Below, piece by piece: positions 10,501 through 17,483 of a stretch of 64,000 nucleotides of DNA. Source of the stretch: Olivibacter sp036959255 (GTDB taxonomy: Bacteria > Bacteroidota > Bacteroidia > Sphingobacteriales > Sphingobacteriaceae); the NCBI RefSeq assembly GCF_036959255.1, contig NZ_JAWMTI010000010.1:124001-188000 (forward strand), in the 5' to 3' direction. The notes under the pieces are model-generated. The model was not told the DNA's origin, did no database searches, and saw nothing but the letters and a program-made list of their open reading frames with translations. How positions within the stretch are numbered: position 1 is the first letter of the stretch; every line of letters begins with the position of its first letter. The translations under genes were made by a program, and so were the position numbers.

Positions 10501-11550
10501 AGAAGTTACCAAGGATATACAGGCTTTATTAAGAGTTTAGACAAAGAATATGAACAGGTAAAATGCCGAACGATTCATTTTATGAATGAAACGGCAGAAG
10601 AGAAAATTTCTCACTTACTGATTGACGAAATGCTTTGCCTTGATGAACCTTCGGTTATCTATTACAAAGATAATTTTAGGCATGCTGTTAAAGAAACGAA
10701 CGATCCGCTACAAATCGAAAACAAGCATCCCTTTGCTTTAGATAAAGATGCCGTTATTCTTGTTTTAGGAGGCGCGCAGGGAATAACCGCTGCTTTGACC
10801 ACCCATTTAGCAAAAGAATACCCTTGTAATTATGTATTAGTAGGTCGATCATCTTGTCCCGACCCGATCGATTCAAATCAAATCATCCGACAAAGTAAGG
10901 AAGAAATTAGAAAGGGGCTTATTGAGCAAGGCTATTCTAAATCACCAGCTGAGATTGAGCAAAGGACGATACAATTGTACAAAGCCCAGCAAATCCTAAG
11001 CAATATGAACGCTATTCAGGAACACGGTGCAGAGGTAAGTTACCGGGCCGTCGATGTCAGAGATGAAAATGCATTGATACTCCTGATTCAGGAAATTTAT
11101 AAGAAATATGGCCGAATTGATGGTGTTATTCATGGGGCAGGTATTCTCGAGGATAAATTATTTGAAAATAAAACTCCAGATTCTTTTGAAAGAGTTTTTA
11201 ATACCAAAGTTACTCCCTTGCGTGTTCTAGCTGAGCAGTTGAGAAATGACACCCAATTTATTGTGTTCTTTTCCAGTATCGCTTCTGTTTATGGAAATAG
11301 AGGACAGACAGACTATGCAGCTGCGAACAGCGTACTGGATCACTATGCAGAAGTGTTGCGGAGAAAAATGAAAGGCCGGGTGATGGCTATTAACTGGGGG
11401 CCTTGGAAAGGCGCCGGAATGGTATCCTCAAGTCTCGAAAAAGAATATGAACGCAGAGGCATCTCCTTAATTCCACTGGAAAGAGGGAAAGAAACATTTG
11501 CCAATGAAATAAAATATGGAAATGAGAGTCGGGTTTTAATTATGGCATAG
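4522..11550 (+). CDS. Pfa-like multidomain lipid/polyketide synthase: NPD-NPD-KS-AT-ACP-ACP-KR
   Basis: Giant cytosolic synthase (2342 aa). Residues 1 to about 600 carry two FMN/TIM-barrel segments of the 2-nitropropane-dioxygenase/PfaD type: one with QGGIGIHSAAALIG near 150, and one with YPIAQGPMTRVSD near 300 and ECGGHVGP near 428. In Pfa synthases such domains are enoyl reductases. A ketosynthase follows (about 650-1080) with the full C836-H971-H1011 triad (VDAACASS, EAHGTGT, GHTKCAAG). Next come an acyltransferase with Ser1280 in GHSYGE, and tandem acyl-carrier domains with pantetheine serines 1696 and 1801 in near-identical ADLSIDSIKR motifs. A C-terminal ketoreductase starts with GGAQGIT near 2080 and has Tyr2265 in YAAAN. 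Tandem ACPs and the IDSIKR motif are the mark of PUFA and heterocyst-glycolipid-type iterative synthases. It is followed after 11 bases by its partner. The chain product is not predictable. Confidence 0.9.
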   Translation: MKTAKLIGITPFELPDLALLKALSKTPFIPVLHIGRNPHQIEHIYNAITPYKPKSIGLCLPNSQISLKDIPSSVAYIIIPFCNEVSNEAVDAEIIFQVHSVEEAKLAKAKGAKTVIIKGNESGGKVAYEASYILFQRVIHDPDLQDLAIWVQGGIGIHSAAALIGLGAEGIVLDSQFSLFPECTVPQTLKDVIERLNGTETKLVDNFRVLNRPNAPQLPEGALFSDLLPYLKDSYALEESYLPIGQDIILSKGLVHTYKTIDRLSSGLLESINGHIRQAKLDTPIRAHNSLAQELKIRYPIAQGPMTRVSDLPSFADAVATNGALPFVALSLMTGEKAKELIVKTKETLHDRTWGIGILGFAPQDLREEQSRYILAAKPPVLLIAGGRPSQATPFEKEGIKTFLHVPSPTLLDLFIKEGARKFVFEGRECGGHVGPLSSLVLWELQIERILQEEQLQSFELFFAGGIHDSFSSAFLSIMSAPLAIGGAKIGVLMGSAYIYTKEAVESGAILPGFQKQALEQSETVLLETAPGHETRCLQSPFTAYFKEEKRRLENEGTDKKLIWESLEKLNVGRLRIASKGIERVSDSLTPLNENMQYQKGMYMIGQVAALNNKIRTIAELHEDVANNNFNYIEDAKTFTLTNTDDKAIDIAIIGMACIYPGAKDVDAFWRNILDAKNCITEVPDERWNKEIYYDPTDTNGRKSPSKWGGFIPKIEFDPLEFGIPPQSLAAIDPTQLLSLLVAKRALEHAGYAAKEANKENVSVIIGAEGGNDLANNYSFRALFSQFFGEIPQEVDASLPKLTEDSFPGVLANVIAGRITNRLDLGGRNYTVDAACASSLAAIDLACQELILNKSDMVIAGAADLHNGINDYLMFASTHALSKKGRCATFDADADGIALGEGVAMVVLKRLEDAKRDGDEIFAVIKGVGGSSDGKSLGLTAPRLAGQTKALERAYSQAGLSISSVELVEAHGTGTVVGDRTELSAITQAMVKRGAVPQQTHLGSVKTQIGHTKCAAGMAGLIKSALSVYYGVKPPTINLKEPNSFYDEKTSPFVFTDKAGLWTNQQRVAGVSAFGFGGTNFHAVVSNHAATPLPFSITKQWPVELFVFKGNNYEEATLLLKKIKKLIDFNDTVKLRDLAFSLATYNDSPVQLSIIADSIADLQFKADLVLSGTHAKDTYITKEMKGKTAFLFAGQGSQRIHMARELLVNFPRMRSLLNRYPEYEKVLFPNNTFSEESLKKQKEAIKDTRMAQPLLGLIDIAIAKLLQEFGIMPDMLAGHSYGELPALAFANVFDEEALFILSKGRAEAILASTEADKGMMVAVNGDKEVIDHLLSSHKNVYAVNHNSPQQWVLAGETIAMESLMQFLKEQKISYRPLEVACAFHSPLIAKAESLYADLLNDFSFKQATVPVWSNTSASLYPSDPNAIKERLAAHIVNPVRFSDEIEEMYRDGARIFIEVGPGKTLTSLTKSILGKDEVLIHTEENGKHGITQLLVALAQYMATGKTLKVDVLFTDRQAIKLDLDNPEILKKSSSIWLVDGQMATPLHGKLPAYSAPPVTKPIINFSELSVQNTTKNEASPVQGSAEQLTLEYLSGMKMLIQAQRDVLLAYLGQPNTSNPILPTPFPPSKQLLTEKQEPPFAQVDKKLNENLSGTPSPEPVKSLSTILIEVVSEKTGYPKDMLGMDLDLEADLSIDSIKRLEIIGELRVQLSSFQFKNKSQDEMVEQLASIKTLNGLLGWFDMNLIKDIHEKPTAEMTQQHPALQRTDIQEMILGIVSEKTGYPTEMLGLDLDLEADLSIDSIKRIEIIGELKCNLAAIIPNVEGHEEDMEKLSAFKTLNHLIEWITAKLQDGNAPSDEKKISLADNLLENKAINDTLKRIKFELTDVHALLKQEYPNTLAGAKVAITRDGSLGFLIKEALEERGAIVDIVSQEKELADYDGLIILDMVASNYRLNIIDAVRMVKSLDMNHVKWVYVVSDHAAHVDKNEDPKFLRSYQGYTGFIKSLDKEYEQVKCRTIHFMNETAEEKISHLLIDEMLCLDEPSVIYYKDNFRHAVKETNDPLQIENKHPFALDKDAVILVLGGAQGITAALTTHLAKEYPCNYVLVGRSSCPDPIDSNQIIRQSKEEIRKGLIEQGYSKSPAEIEQRTIQLYKAQQILSNMNAIQEHGAEVSYRAVDVRDENALILLIQEIYKKYGRIDGVIHGAGILEDKLFENKTPDSFERVFNTKVTPLRVLAEQLRNDTQFIVFFSSIASVYGNRGQTDYAAANSVLDHYAEVLRRKMKGRVMAINWGPWKGAGMVSSSLEKEYERRGISLIPLERGKETFANEIKYGNESRVLIMA

Positions 11551-11561
11551 TTGTTCAGAAA

Positions 11562-14500
11562 ATGAATAAAAGAGATATTGCAATTATCGGGATGTCTGCT
11601 GTATTTCCCGGCGCTCCTGATCTTCATTCTTATTGGAATAATATACTGCAAAAGGTAGATGCTACCGGTCCAATACCTGCGAATAGAATCAACGAACGCT
11701 ATTTCCGTCCCGACAGTGGAGCATATGATCGTTTCTATTGTTCGAAAGGTGGATTTATTGATGATTATGCATGTTTTGATCCCGTTACTTTCGGAATTCT
11801 ACCGCTCGCGGTAGAAGGTATGGAACCCGATCAGTTACTGACGCTGCAATTGGTTCATCAAGCACTGGAAGATGCCGGTGTTTGGAAAAAAAAATTTAAA
11901 CTTGATAAAACTTCCATCATCATCGGAAAAGGCAACTATGTAGGTCCAGGAGCAACACGCGCGGTTGAGGTAGTACATGTTGCTGAACAATTAGTGAATG
12001 TGTTACAGGAATTAATGCCCAATCTGAAAGATGACGAGTTAGAACGGATAAAAAAAGAATTTCAGAAAAAAAAGGGTCGTTTTACTCCTGATACAGCAAT
12101 GGGGCTGATTCCCAATCTCGTTGCATCCTTGATCGCAAATCGTTTTGACCTTGGAGGAGCCGCTTATACCGTTGATGCGGCCTGTGCAAGCTCTTTGTTA
12201 GCAATAGATCATGCTGTAAACGAACTAGTAAGCAATCGATCCGATATGGTGATTGCCGGAGGTGTACATGTAGGTCAAAATGCAACTTTTTGGAGTATAT
12301 TTCATCAACTGGGGGCGCTTTCTAAACGACAACAGAGTAGACCATTTGATAAAAATGCAGATGGGTTGATTATTGGTGAAGGTTGTGGTTTTGTAGTTTT
12401 GAAAACGCTTGAAAAGGCCTTACTGGATGGCGATCGAATTTATTGTGTTATAAAGGGCGTAGGTATAAGCAGTGATGGCTCGGGAACGAGTGTTATGAGC
12501 CCATCCACAAAAGGGCAAGTAAAGGCTATCGAACAAGCTTGGCAACAAGCAGGTGTACCACTCAATGATATTGGATATATAGAAGCCCATGGTACGGCAA
12601 CTTCCATTGGTGATCGTACGGAGTTGGAGACACTTAAGCTCGTATTTGGTTCGGCCAATAAAGGACATAAAGCAAAAATTGGAAGTGTAAAATCCATGAT
12701 CGGACACGCAATGCCCGCTGCCGGGATTGCCGGCATCATAAAAACAGCATTAGCGCTTTATAAGGATGTAATTCCTCCTACTCTTCATTGCGATTCGCCT
12801 ATCGACACCATGGCGGAGACACGGTTTGAACCGGTGAGAGAGCCCATAAGTTGGTCTGCCAGCGGTTTACCCCTAAGAGCGGGTGTAAATGCTTTCGGCT
12901 TCGGTGGCATCAATGCACATGTGGTGTTAGAAGCTTTTACATCGGGTATAGCGCAAAAAGTTGAAGTAGTGACCGAAGATCAAGTCCGTTTGTTGGCACG
13001 TGACAGTCGGGACGAATTAATCTTAGCATTAGAAAGTGGAAGCAATGAAATAGGAAATGGTGATTTTAGGATAGCTCTTTTTAATCCAACAGAAGATCGA
13101 ATAAAAAAAGCAATTAATATTGTCACAAAGGATAAACCATGGCGCAATAGGCAGGATATATGGTATACGAACTCGCCTTTATTACATGGTCAAAAGAAAA
13201 TTGCTTTTTTATTTCCCGGTCTAGATGGTTTATCGTCCGGTGAAACCGAGACCATTTCCCACTATTTTAAAATTGAGCAAGAATTCAGGTTGGAAGATTC
13301 CATGCCGAAGACAAACGTTTTTCTTTCCGCATTGAAGCAACTTCAGAATAGTCGAACAATTGATTTGGCTATGAAAAAACTTGGTATCGAGCCTGATGTC
13401 AATGCGGGACATAGCATGGGCGAATGGTTGGCTGCTATGTCGGCGGGTTTGGTTACAAGTGAGTCGGTAAAACACCTAATAACAAAACTCGATCCCCATC
13501 TCTTTGAGGTAAACTACGCTCGATTTATTGCTATCGGTTGTAGTTACGAACGCATTAAAGATCTTTTAGCACGAATACCTTCACTCTATTTAGCAAACGA
13601 CAATTGCCCGCAACAAGTAATTCTTTGCGGTACTTATGCGGCGATTGATCAACTTGTTAATGAATTAAAAGTGAAACAAATTTTTCATCAGGTTTTACCC
13701 TTTCAATCTGGATTTCATAGTCCATTTATTAAAGACCGAGTGCCTCAAATATTGGAAGGTATTGAACAAATCGATTTTCTAAAAGTAAAAATCCCCATCT
13801 GGTCTGCCACCAATCTTGCCCCCTATCCTGATACGGTAGAGGAAATAAAACAACTAAATGTTGAACATTTAATACAACCGGTTAGATTTAGAGAACTGAT
13901 TGAAAAGCTGTATCACGAGGAAAATGTGCGCGTCTTTATCCAGGTCGGTGCCGGTGGGATAACTGGTTTTGTAGACGACACGCTTAAAGGGAATCCATAT
14001 AATGCATTATCTGCTTCCTCTTCACATCGTAATGGTCTATCGCAATTGCGAAGAATTCTTGCTGCATTGTATGTGGATGGTAAGGAGATAGACTTTAATT
14101 TTCTAGGCTTACAGATAAAATCACCAAATAAGAACGCCATTAAGTTGAATCTTGGCATACCACTGATAAACAAATGGAATTTTCCGGTATCAGTAACTGC
14201 GAAAGCGAATACAGATCTCCGTTACCGAAGCGTAAAGCGTTCCGTTAAGCATCCACTGGCCATGGCCGTCATGGATAATATGGAAGAGGCCGTGAATATG
14301 TATTCGGACTTGATTGATCTAATCGAAACCAAAGGGCTTCCAAATTCAACGCAACAGCATTTTCTTACCGGCAGGAACGTATCCCCTGTGGCTGATCATT
14401 TTGAAACGCCTCTAAATATCTCATTAGATCAACATTCTTATCTCATTGACCATGCGTTGGTAAAACAAAAGCCTGGTTGGCATTGCCCGGAAGACATGGA

Positions 14501-15842
14501 TCCTGTGATTCCGATGACGATGATTCTGGAATTATTAGGGGAGGCCGCGTTCAATCATCAAGGGCAGCATAATTTGAGTCGTATTCAACAAATTCGTGTT
14601 TTTCAATGGATGAATGTAAGCAAGCCCTTTCAGGAGAAGATAATTGGAAGAAAGAAAAGCGATCATACCTGGTTGGTACATATTGATAAATACGCTGAAG
14701 CAGAAGTTGTATTGGCCCAAAACCTCGATAGACCGTCGGTACAAACCTTACCGATTGGCAATCTATTGGATATACAAACGAATCCAACGAACATCTACGA
14801 TCGGCATATGTTTCATGGACCATCCTATCAGGGTATAAAATCTGTCGACTCGATCGGCGATCAGGGAATAAAGGGAATAATAGTTGGCAGTGGCGGAAAG
14901 GGTTCCTTACTTGATAATGCCGGACAGTTATTTGGATTATGGCTACAATTAACCTTAAAAGTAAATAAGGTGGCATTCCCTATCAAGATCGGAGAAATTA
15001 TATTCCATGAAGACTTTAAGGATCAGCATGGAGAATTTGAATGCACCTGTTCGCTTACGGAAATAAATGAAGAAACAGCGACGGCTGATTTTCTCTTAAA
15101 AAGAGATGGCAAAGTTTGGGCATCTATTAATGGATGGCAAAATATACGCTTGGAATTCGATGAACGTCTATGGCAAGTATCTATGTCACCGGAATTCAAT
15201 ATATTATCAGACGAAATATATCCGGGAATATTTAAATTTCACAAGGCTTACCAAAAGGTCATCTCCTGGGATTTCATCGCAAAGCGTTATTTACCATTTG
15301 AAGACCGAAACTACCTAAATACCTTGGCCATTAATAAGCGGAAAAAGTGGTTGATTAGTCGCGTAGCAGTGAGAGATGCCATTCGGTCGCTGCTTTTAAG
15401 GGAAAAGAAAGAGGCGTACTATCCTATCGAGTTTACGATTGCCAAACTCGCCAGTGGTCAACCGGTGATACAAGGATCCATAGCGCGTGACATTCAGATC
15501 TCCATTGCCCATAAGAATGACGAAGCTGTTGCTATAGCTCGCTTTGGCGATCCTGTTGGAATCGATATGGAAGAGATAAAACCAAGAGGAGCGGGTTTCG
15601 AAGAAATTGCGTTAACGACTGACGAACGCCTCTTACTAAAGGGAAAAGAAGACCGGGACGAGTGGGTTACACGCTTTTGGGTGGCAAAGGAAGCTTATGG
15701 AAAATCCATTGGGAAGGGATTGGCGGGTAATCCCAAAACTTATCAAGTAAGTGCGCTAATAGAGGGCGGGGAATTAATCATTGAAAATATAAAAGTTAAG
15801 ACAATAAAGTATAAAAATTATATCATAGGATGGACATCGTAG
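11562..15842 (+). CDS. KS-AT-DH synthase with fused C-terminal phosphopantetheinyl transferase
   Basis: Second synthase subunit, 1426 aa. The ketosynthase at residues 4 to about 460 has an intact C208-H343-H382 triad and, before the active cysteine, a lysine-rich insertion (about 155-180) not seen in the first KS. A divergent acyltransferase follows with Ser618 in GHSMGE. A hot-dog dehydratase-like region (about 940-1190) has the candidate catalytic pair His964 (YLIDHALV) and Asp1118 (SLLDNAG), with the FHGPSYQG segment of PKS dehydratases between them. Residues about 1230-1426 form an Sfp-type phosphopantetheinyl transferase: GIDMEEI (Mg ligands near 1335-1337) and FWVAKEAYGKS (K1376, E1377). 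It therefore probably activates the ACPs of its own pathway, including the small ACP whose start codon overlaps its 3' end. Malonyl specificity and iteration are not readable. Confidence 0.87.
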   Translation: MNKRDIAIIGMSAVFPGAPDLHSYWNNILQKVDATGPIPANRINERYFRPDSGAYDRFYCSKGGFIDDYACFDPVTFGILPLAVEGMEPDQLLTLQLVHQALEDAGVWKKKFKLDKTSIIIGKGNYVGPGATRAVEVVHVAEQLVNVLQELMPNLKDDELERIKKEFQKKKGRFTPDTAMGLIPNLVASLIANRFDLGGAAYTVDAACASSLLAIDHAVNELVSNRSDMVIAGGVHVGQNATFWSIFHQLGALSKRQQSRPFDKNADGLIIGEGCGFVVLKTLEKALLDGDRIYCVIKGVGISSDGSGTSVMSPSTKGQVKAIEQAWQQAGVPLNDIGYIEAHGTATSIGDRTELETLKLVFGSANKGHKAKIGSVKSMIGHAMPAAGIAGIIKTALALYKDVIPPTLHCDSPIDTMAETRFEPVREPISWSASGLPLRAGVNAFGFGGINAHVVLEAFTSGIAQKVEVVTEDQVRLLARDSRDELILALESGSNEIGNGDFRIALFNPTEDRIKKAINIVTKDKPWRNRQDIWYTNSPLLHGQKKIAFLFPGLDGLSSGETETISHYFKIEQEFRLEDSMPKTNVFLSALKQLQNSRTIDLAMKKLGIEPDVNAGHSMGEWLAAMSAGLVTSESVKHLITKLDPHLFEVNYARFIAIGCSYERIKDLLARIPSLYLANDNCPQQVILCGTYAAIDQLVNELKVKQIFHQVLPFQSGFHSPFIKDRVPQILEGIEQIDFLKVKIPIWSATNLAPYPDTVEEIKQLNVEHLIQPVRFRELIEKLYHEENVRVFIQVGAGGITGFVDDTLKGNPYNALSASSSHRNGLSQLRRILAALYVDGKEIDFNFLGLQIKSPNKNAIKLNLGIPLINKWNFPVSVTAKANTDLRYRSVKRSVKHPLAMAVMDNMEEAVNMYSDLIDLIETKGLPNSTQQHFLTGRNVSPVADHFETPLNISLDQHSYLIDHALVKQKPGWHCPEDMDPVIPMTMILELLGEAAFNHQGQHNLSRIQQIRVFQWMNVSKPFQEKIIGRKKSDHTWLVHIDKYAEAEVVLAQNLDRPSVQTLPIGNLLDIQTNPTNIYDRHMFHGPSYQGIKSVDSIGDQGIKGIIVGSGGKGSLLDNAGQLFGLWLQLTLKVNKVAFPIKIGEIIFHEDFKDQHGEFECTCSLTEINEETATADFLLKRDGKVWASINGWQNIRLEFDERLWQVSMSPEFNILSDEIYPGIFKFHKAYQKVISWDFIAKRYLPFEDRNYLNTLAINKRKKWLISRVAVRDAIRSLLLREKKEAYYPIEFTIAKLASGQPVIQGSIARDIQISIAHKNDEAVAIARFGDPVGIDMEEIKPRGAGFEEIALTTDERLLLKGKEDRDEWVTRFWVAKEAYGKSIGKGLAGNPKTYQVSALIEGGELIIENIKVKTIKYKNYIIGWTS

Positions 15843-16132
15843 AAAATTATAACACGTTAAAAAGTGATGAAATCTTTAGCTTATTGAAGCAGTTCATAAC
15901 GGATATCATCGGAGAAGAATTTGCGGAAGAAATGGATATTACTATGGAGAGTTCTTTCACCAAGGACTTAGAGATGGACAGTATCGAAATTGTATCGTTT
16001 TCGGAGAAAGTAAAATTACATTTCGGTGAAGCCATTGATTTTACCGGTTGGCTTTCTAGCTTGGATTTGGATCAATTGATAGATCTGAAGATAGCGGACA
16101 TCGTGAATTATATACTCACTTCCCGACATTAA
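15830..16132 (+). CDS. Stand-alone acyl carrier protein of the synthase cluster
   Basis: 100-aa acyl carrier protein. The pantetheine attachment site is Ser51 in EMDSIEIVSF, preceded by the acidic helix expected of an ACP. It differs clearly from the tandem ACPs of the first synthase gene, which have IDSIKR. It overlaps the 3' end of the preceding gene by 13 bases, so it is translationally coupled and surely part of the same operon. It could receive the finished chain, carry a starter, or serve the hydrolase/transferase steps. It is followed at 16144 by a strong hairpin. Confidence 0.88.
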   Translation: MDIVENYNTLKSDEIFSLLKQFITDIIGEEFAEEMDITMESSFTKDLEMDSIEIVSFSEKVKLHFGEAIDFTGWLSSLDLDQLIDLKIADIVNYILTSRH

Positions 16133-16143
16133 TATTCCCCTGG

Positions 16144-16172
16144 CACCGGTCCCCGTATATCAGGGACCGGTG
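16144..16172. terminator. Bidirectional hairpin between convergent ACP and CFA synthase genes
   Basis: Perfect 10-bp GC-rich stem CACCGGTCCC / GGGACCGGTG with a 9-base loop, placed in the 47-base space between two converging genes. The T-tract is weak on both sides, but its position makes a shared terminator the simplest reading. Confidence 0.75.
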
Positions 16173-16179
16173 TAATCAA

Positions 16180-17289
16180 TTACCGTATAGATGAATAGTG
16201 AGGCAGCATTCCTTTGTTTGATAAAACCAACTGCCAAACGTTATTGTGCCGAGCTTTAAAGGAAGCTGCACTTACATTTAAATAATATAACCACATACGA
16301 TAAAAGAGCTTATCATACTTGTTCTTTAAGTGGTTCCAACAGCGTTTAAAATTGTCCTGCCAGGCATTTAAGGTCAGTTCATAGTCGGGACCAAAGTTGT
16401 GCCAGTCTTCCAACGTAAAGTAAGGCTCAATGGCAGTAGTTAATTGCTTAGGAGAAGGTATCAGTCCATTTGGAAATATATACTTATGTATCCATGGGTC
16501 GGTAGCCGTTGAGGTTTCGTTTCCACCAATGCAATGTAGCAAGAAGAGCCCTTCTGCTTTTAAACATTCGTGTACTTTTTTCATAAAGATAGCATAGTTT
16601 TTATAGCCAACATGTTCGAACATGCCGATGGAAACTACACGATCAAATTTTTCATCTAGATCGCGATAGTCTTGTAATCTAAATTTCGCTGATAAGCCCT
16701 TGCACCATTTTTTTGCAAACGCAACCTGCTCGGCGGAAATAGAGATTCCCGTCACTTCCACCCCATAATTTTCACTTGCAAACTTGGCAAAACCGCCCCA
16801 GCCGCAACCAATATCCAAAACAGTTTGGCCCGGTGATAAGTTAATTTTTTTGCAAATAAGATCTAATTTGGCCTCTTGCGCTTCTTCCAGGTTTTTTGCA
16901 TCCTTCCAGTAAGCACAGGAATACATCATTGTTTCACCAAGCATGTATTGATAAAGCTCATTACCAATATTATAGTGTTTTAACGCTACATCAATTGATC
17001 TTGTCTTATTTTGCAAATTAAATATCTTTGATTTTAAGTAATACCAAAATATGCTTGGATTTCTTTTAAAGTAATCACTTGCATTTGCTTGAATCAAACG
17101 GTATAAAAGTTCCTCAACATCATTTGAAATCCACCATCCCCGCATGAATGATTCCCCCAAACCGAGGGATCCTCGTTTTAAAACCTCTTTATAGAATCGG
17201 CCATCAACCACTTGTAAGTCATGTGGACGGGTGCCGTTAATTTGGATATCACAGGGTGCTAAGAAGTCGTCCAGTAAATTTCTAAACAT
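16180..17289 (-). CDS. cfa: Cyclopropane-fatty-acyl-phospholipid synthase family methyltransferase
   Basis: 369-aa SAM-dependent methyltransferase that adds a methylene group across the double bond of membrane-bound unsaturated acyl chains. Seen: the CFA signature around YNIGNELYQYMLGETMMYSCAYW (first part), the SAM-binding loop DIGCGWGGFAKFA near residue 165, HCIGGNE around the bicarbonate/active-site region, and the YIFPNGLIPS loop. Length matches E. coli Cfa closely. It converges on the synthase cluster and is transcribed towards it. Its neighbours (lipid synthase, desaturase) suggest a lipid-modifying island. A related SAM methyltransferase acting on a different unsaturated lipid is possible. 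Confidence 0.92.
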   Translation of the reverse strand: MFRNLLDDFLAPCDIQINGTRPHDLQVVDGRFYKEVLKRGSLGLGESFMRGWWISNDVEELLYRLIQANASDYFKRNPSIFWYYLKSKIFNLQNKTRSIDVALKHYNIGNELYQYMLGETMMYSCAYWKDAKNLEEAQEAKLDLICKKINLSPGQTVLDIGCGWGGFAKFASENYGVEVTGISISAEQVAFAKKWCKGLSAKFRLQDYRDLDEKFDRVVSIGMFEHVGYKNYAIFMKKVHECLKAEGLFLLHCIGGNETSTATDPWIHKYIFPNGLIPSPKQLTTAIEPYFTLEDWHNFGPDYELTLNAWQDNFKRCWNHLKNKYDKLFYRMWLYYLNVSAASFKARHNNVWQLVLSNKGMLPHYSSIR

Positions 17290-17469
17290 AGTCTTTGCGT
17301 TAAAATAAGTTTAGTTAAGTAATTTCACTTGTAACAGTTAAAGGAGCCAAGATGTTCATACTTGTTAAGAAGTTCTTCCAAAATAAAACCCCTACATCAA
17401 TCTATTTAAGAAAACACCATTTACGCGAGATATCAAGCTGATCAACTAAGAGATTGCATACGATTTGAG

Positions 17470-17477
17470 TATCTTTG
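17470..17477 (+). promoter_or_regulatory. TAnnTTTG-type -7 element of the MFS gene
   Basis: TATCTTTG matches the Bacteroidetes sigma-A -7 consensus and ends only 6 bases before the ATG at 17484, so transcription would start at or next to the start codon. No good TTTG -33 element lies at the usual 19-base spacing. Confidence 0.45.
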
Positions 17478-17483
17478 CAAAAC

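Noticed and set aside
14551..14976. Minus-strand 141-codon frame inside the second synthase
   Set aside because: Antisense shadow of the dehydratase region; no start context or known motif.
4522..16132. Aryl polyene or flexirubin cluster as the identity of the synthase
   Set aside because: Those systems use many small separate KS, KR, DH and ACP genes plus aromatic ammonia-lyase and acyltransferases; here two giant multidomain proteins are seen.
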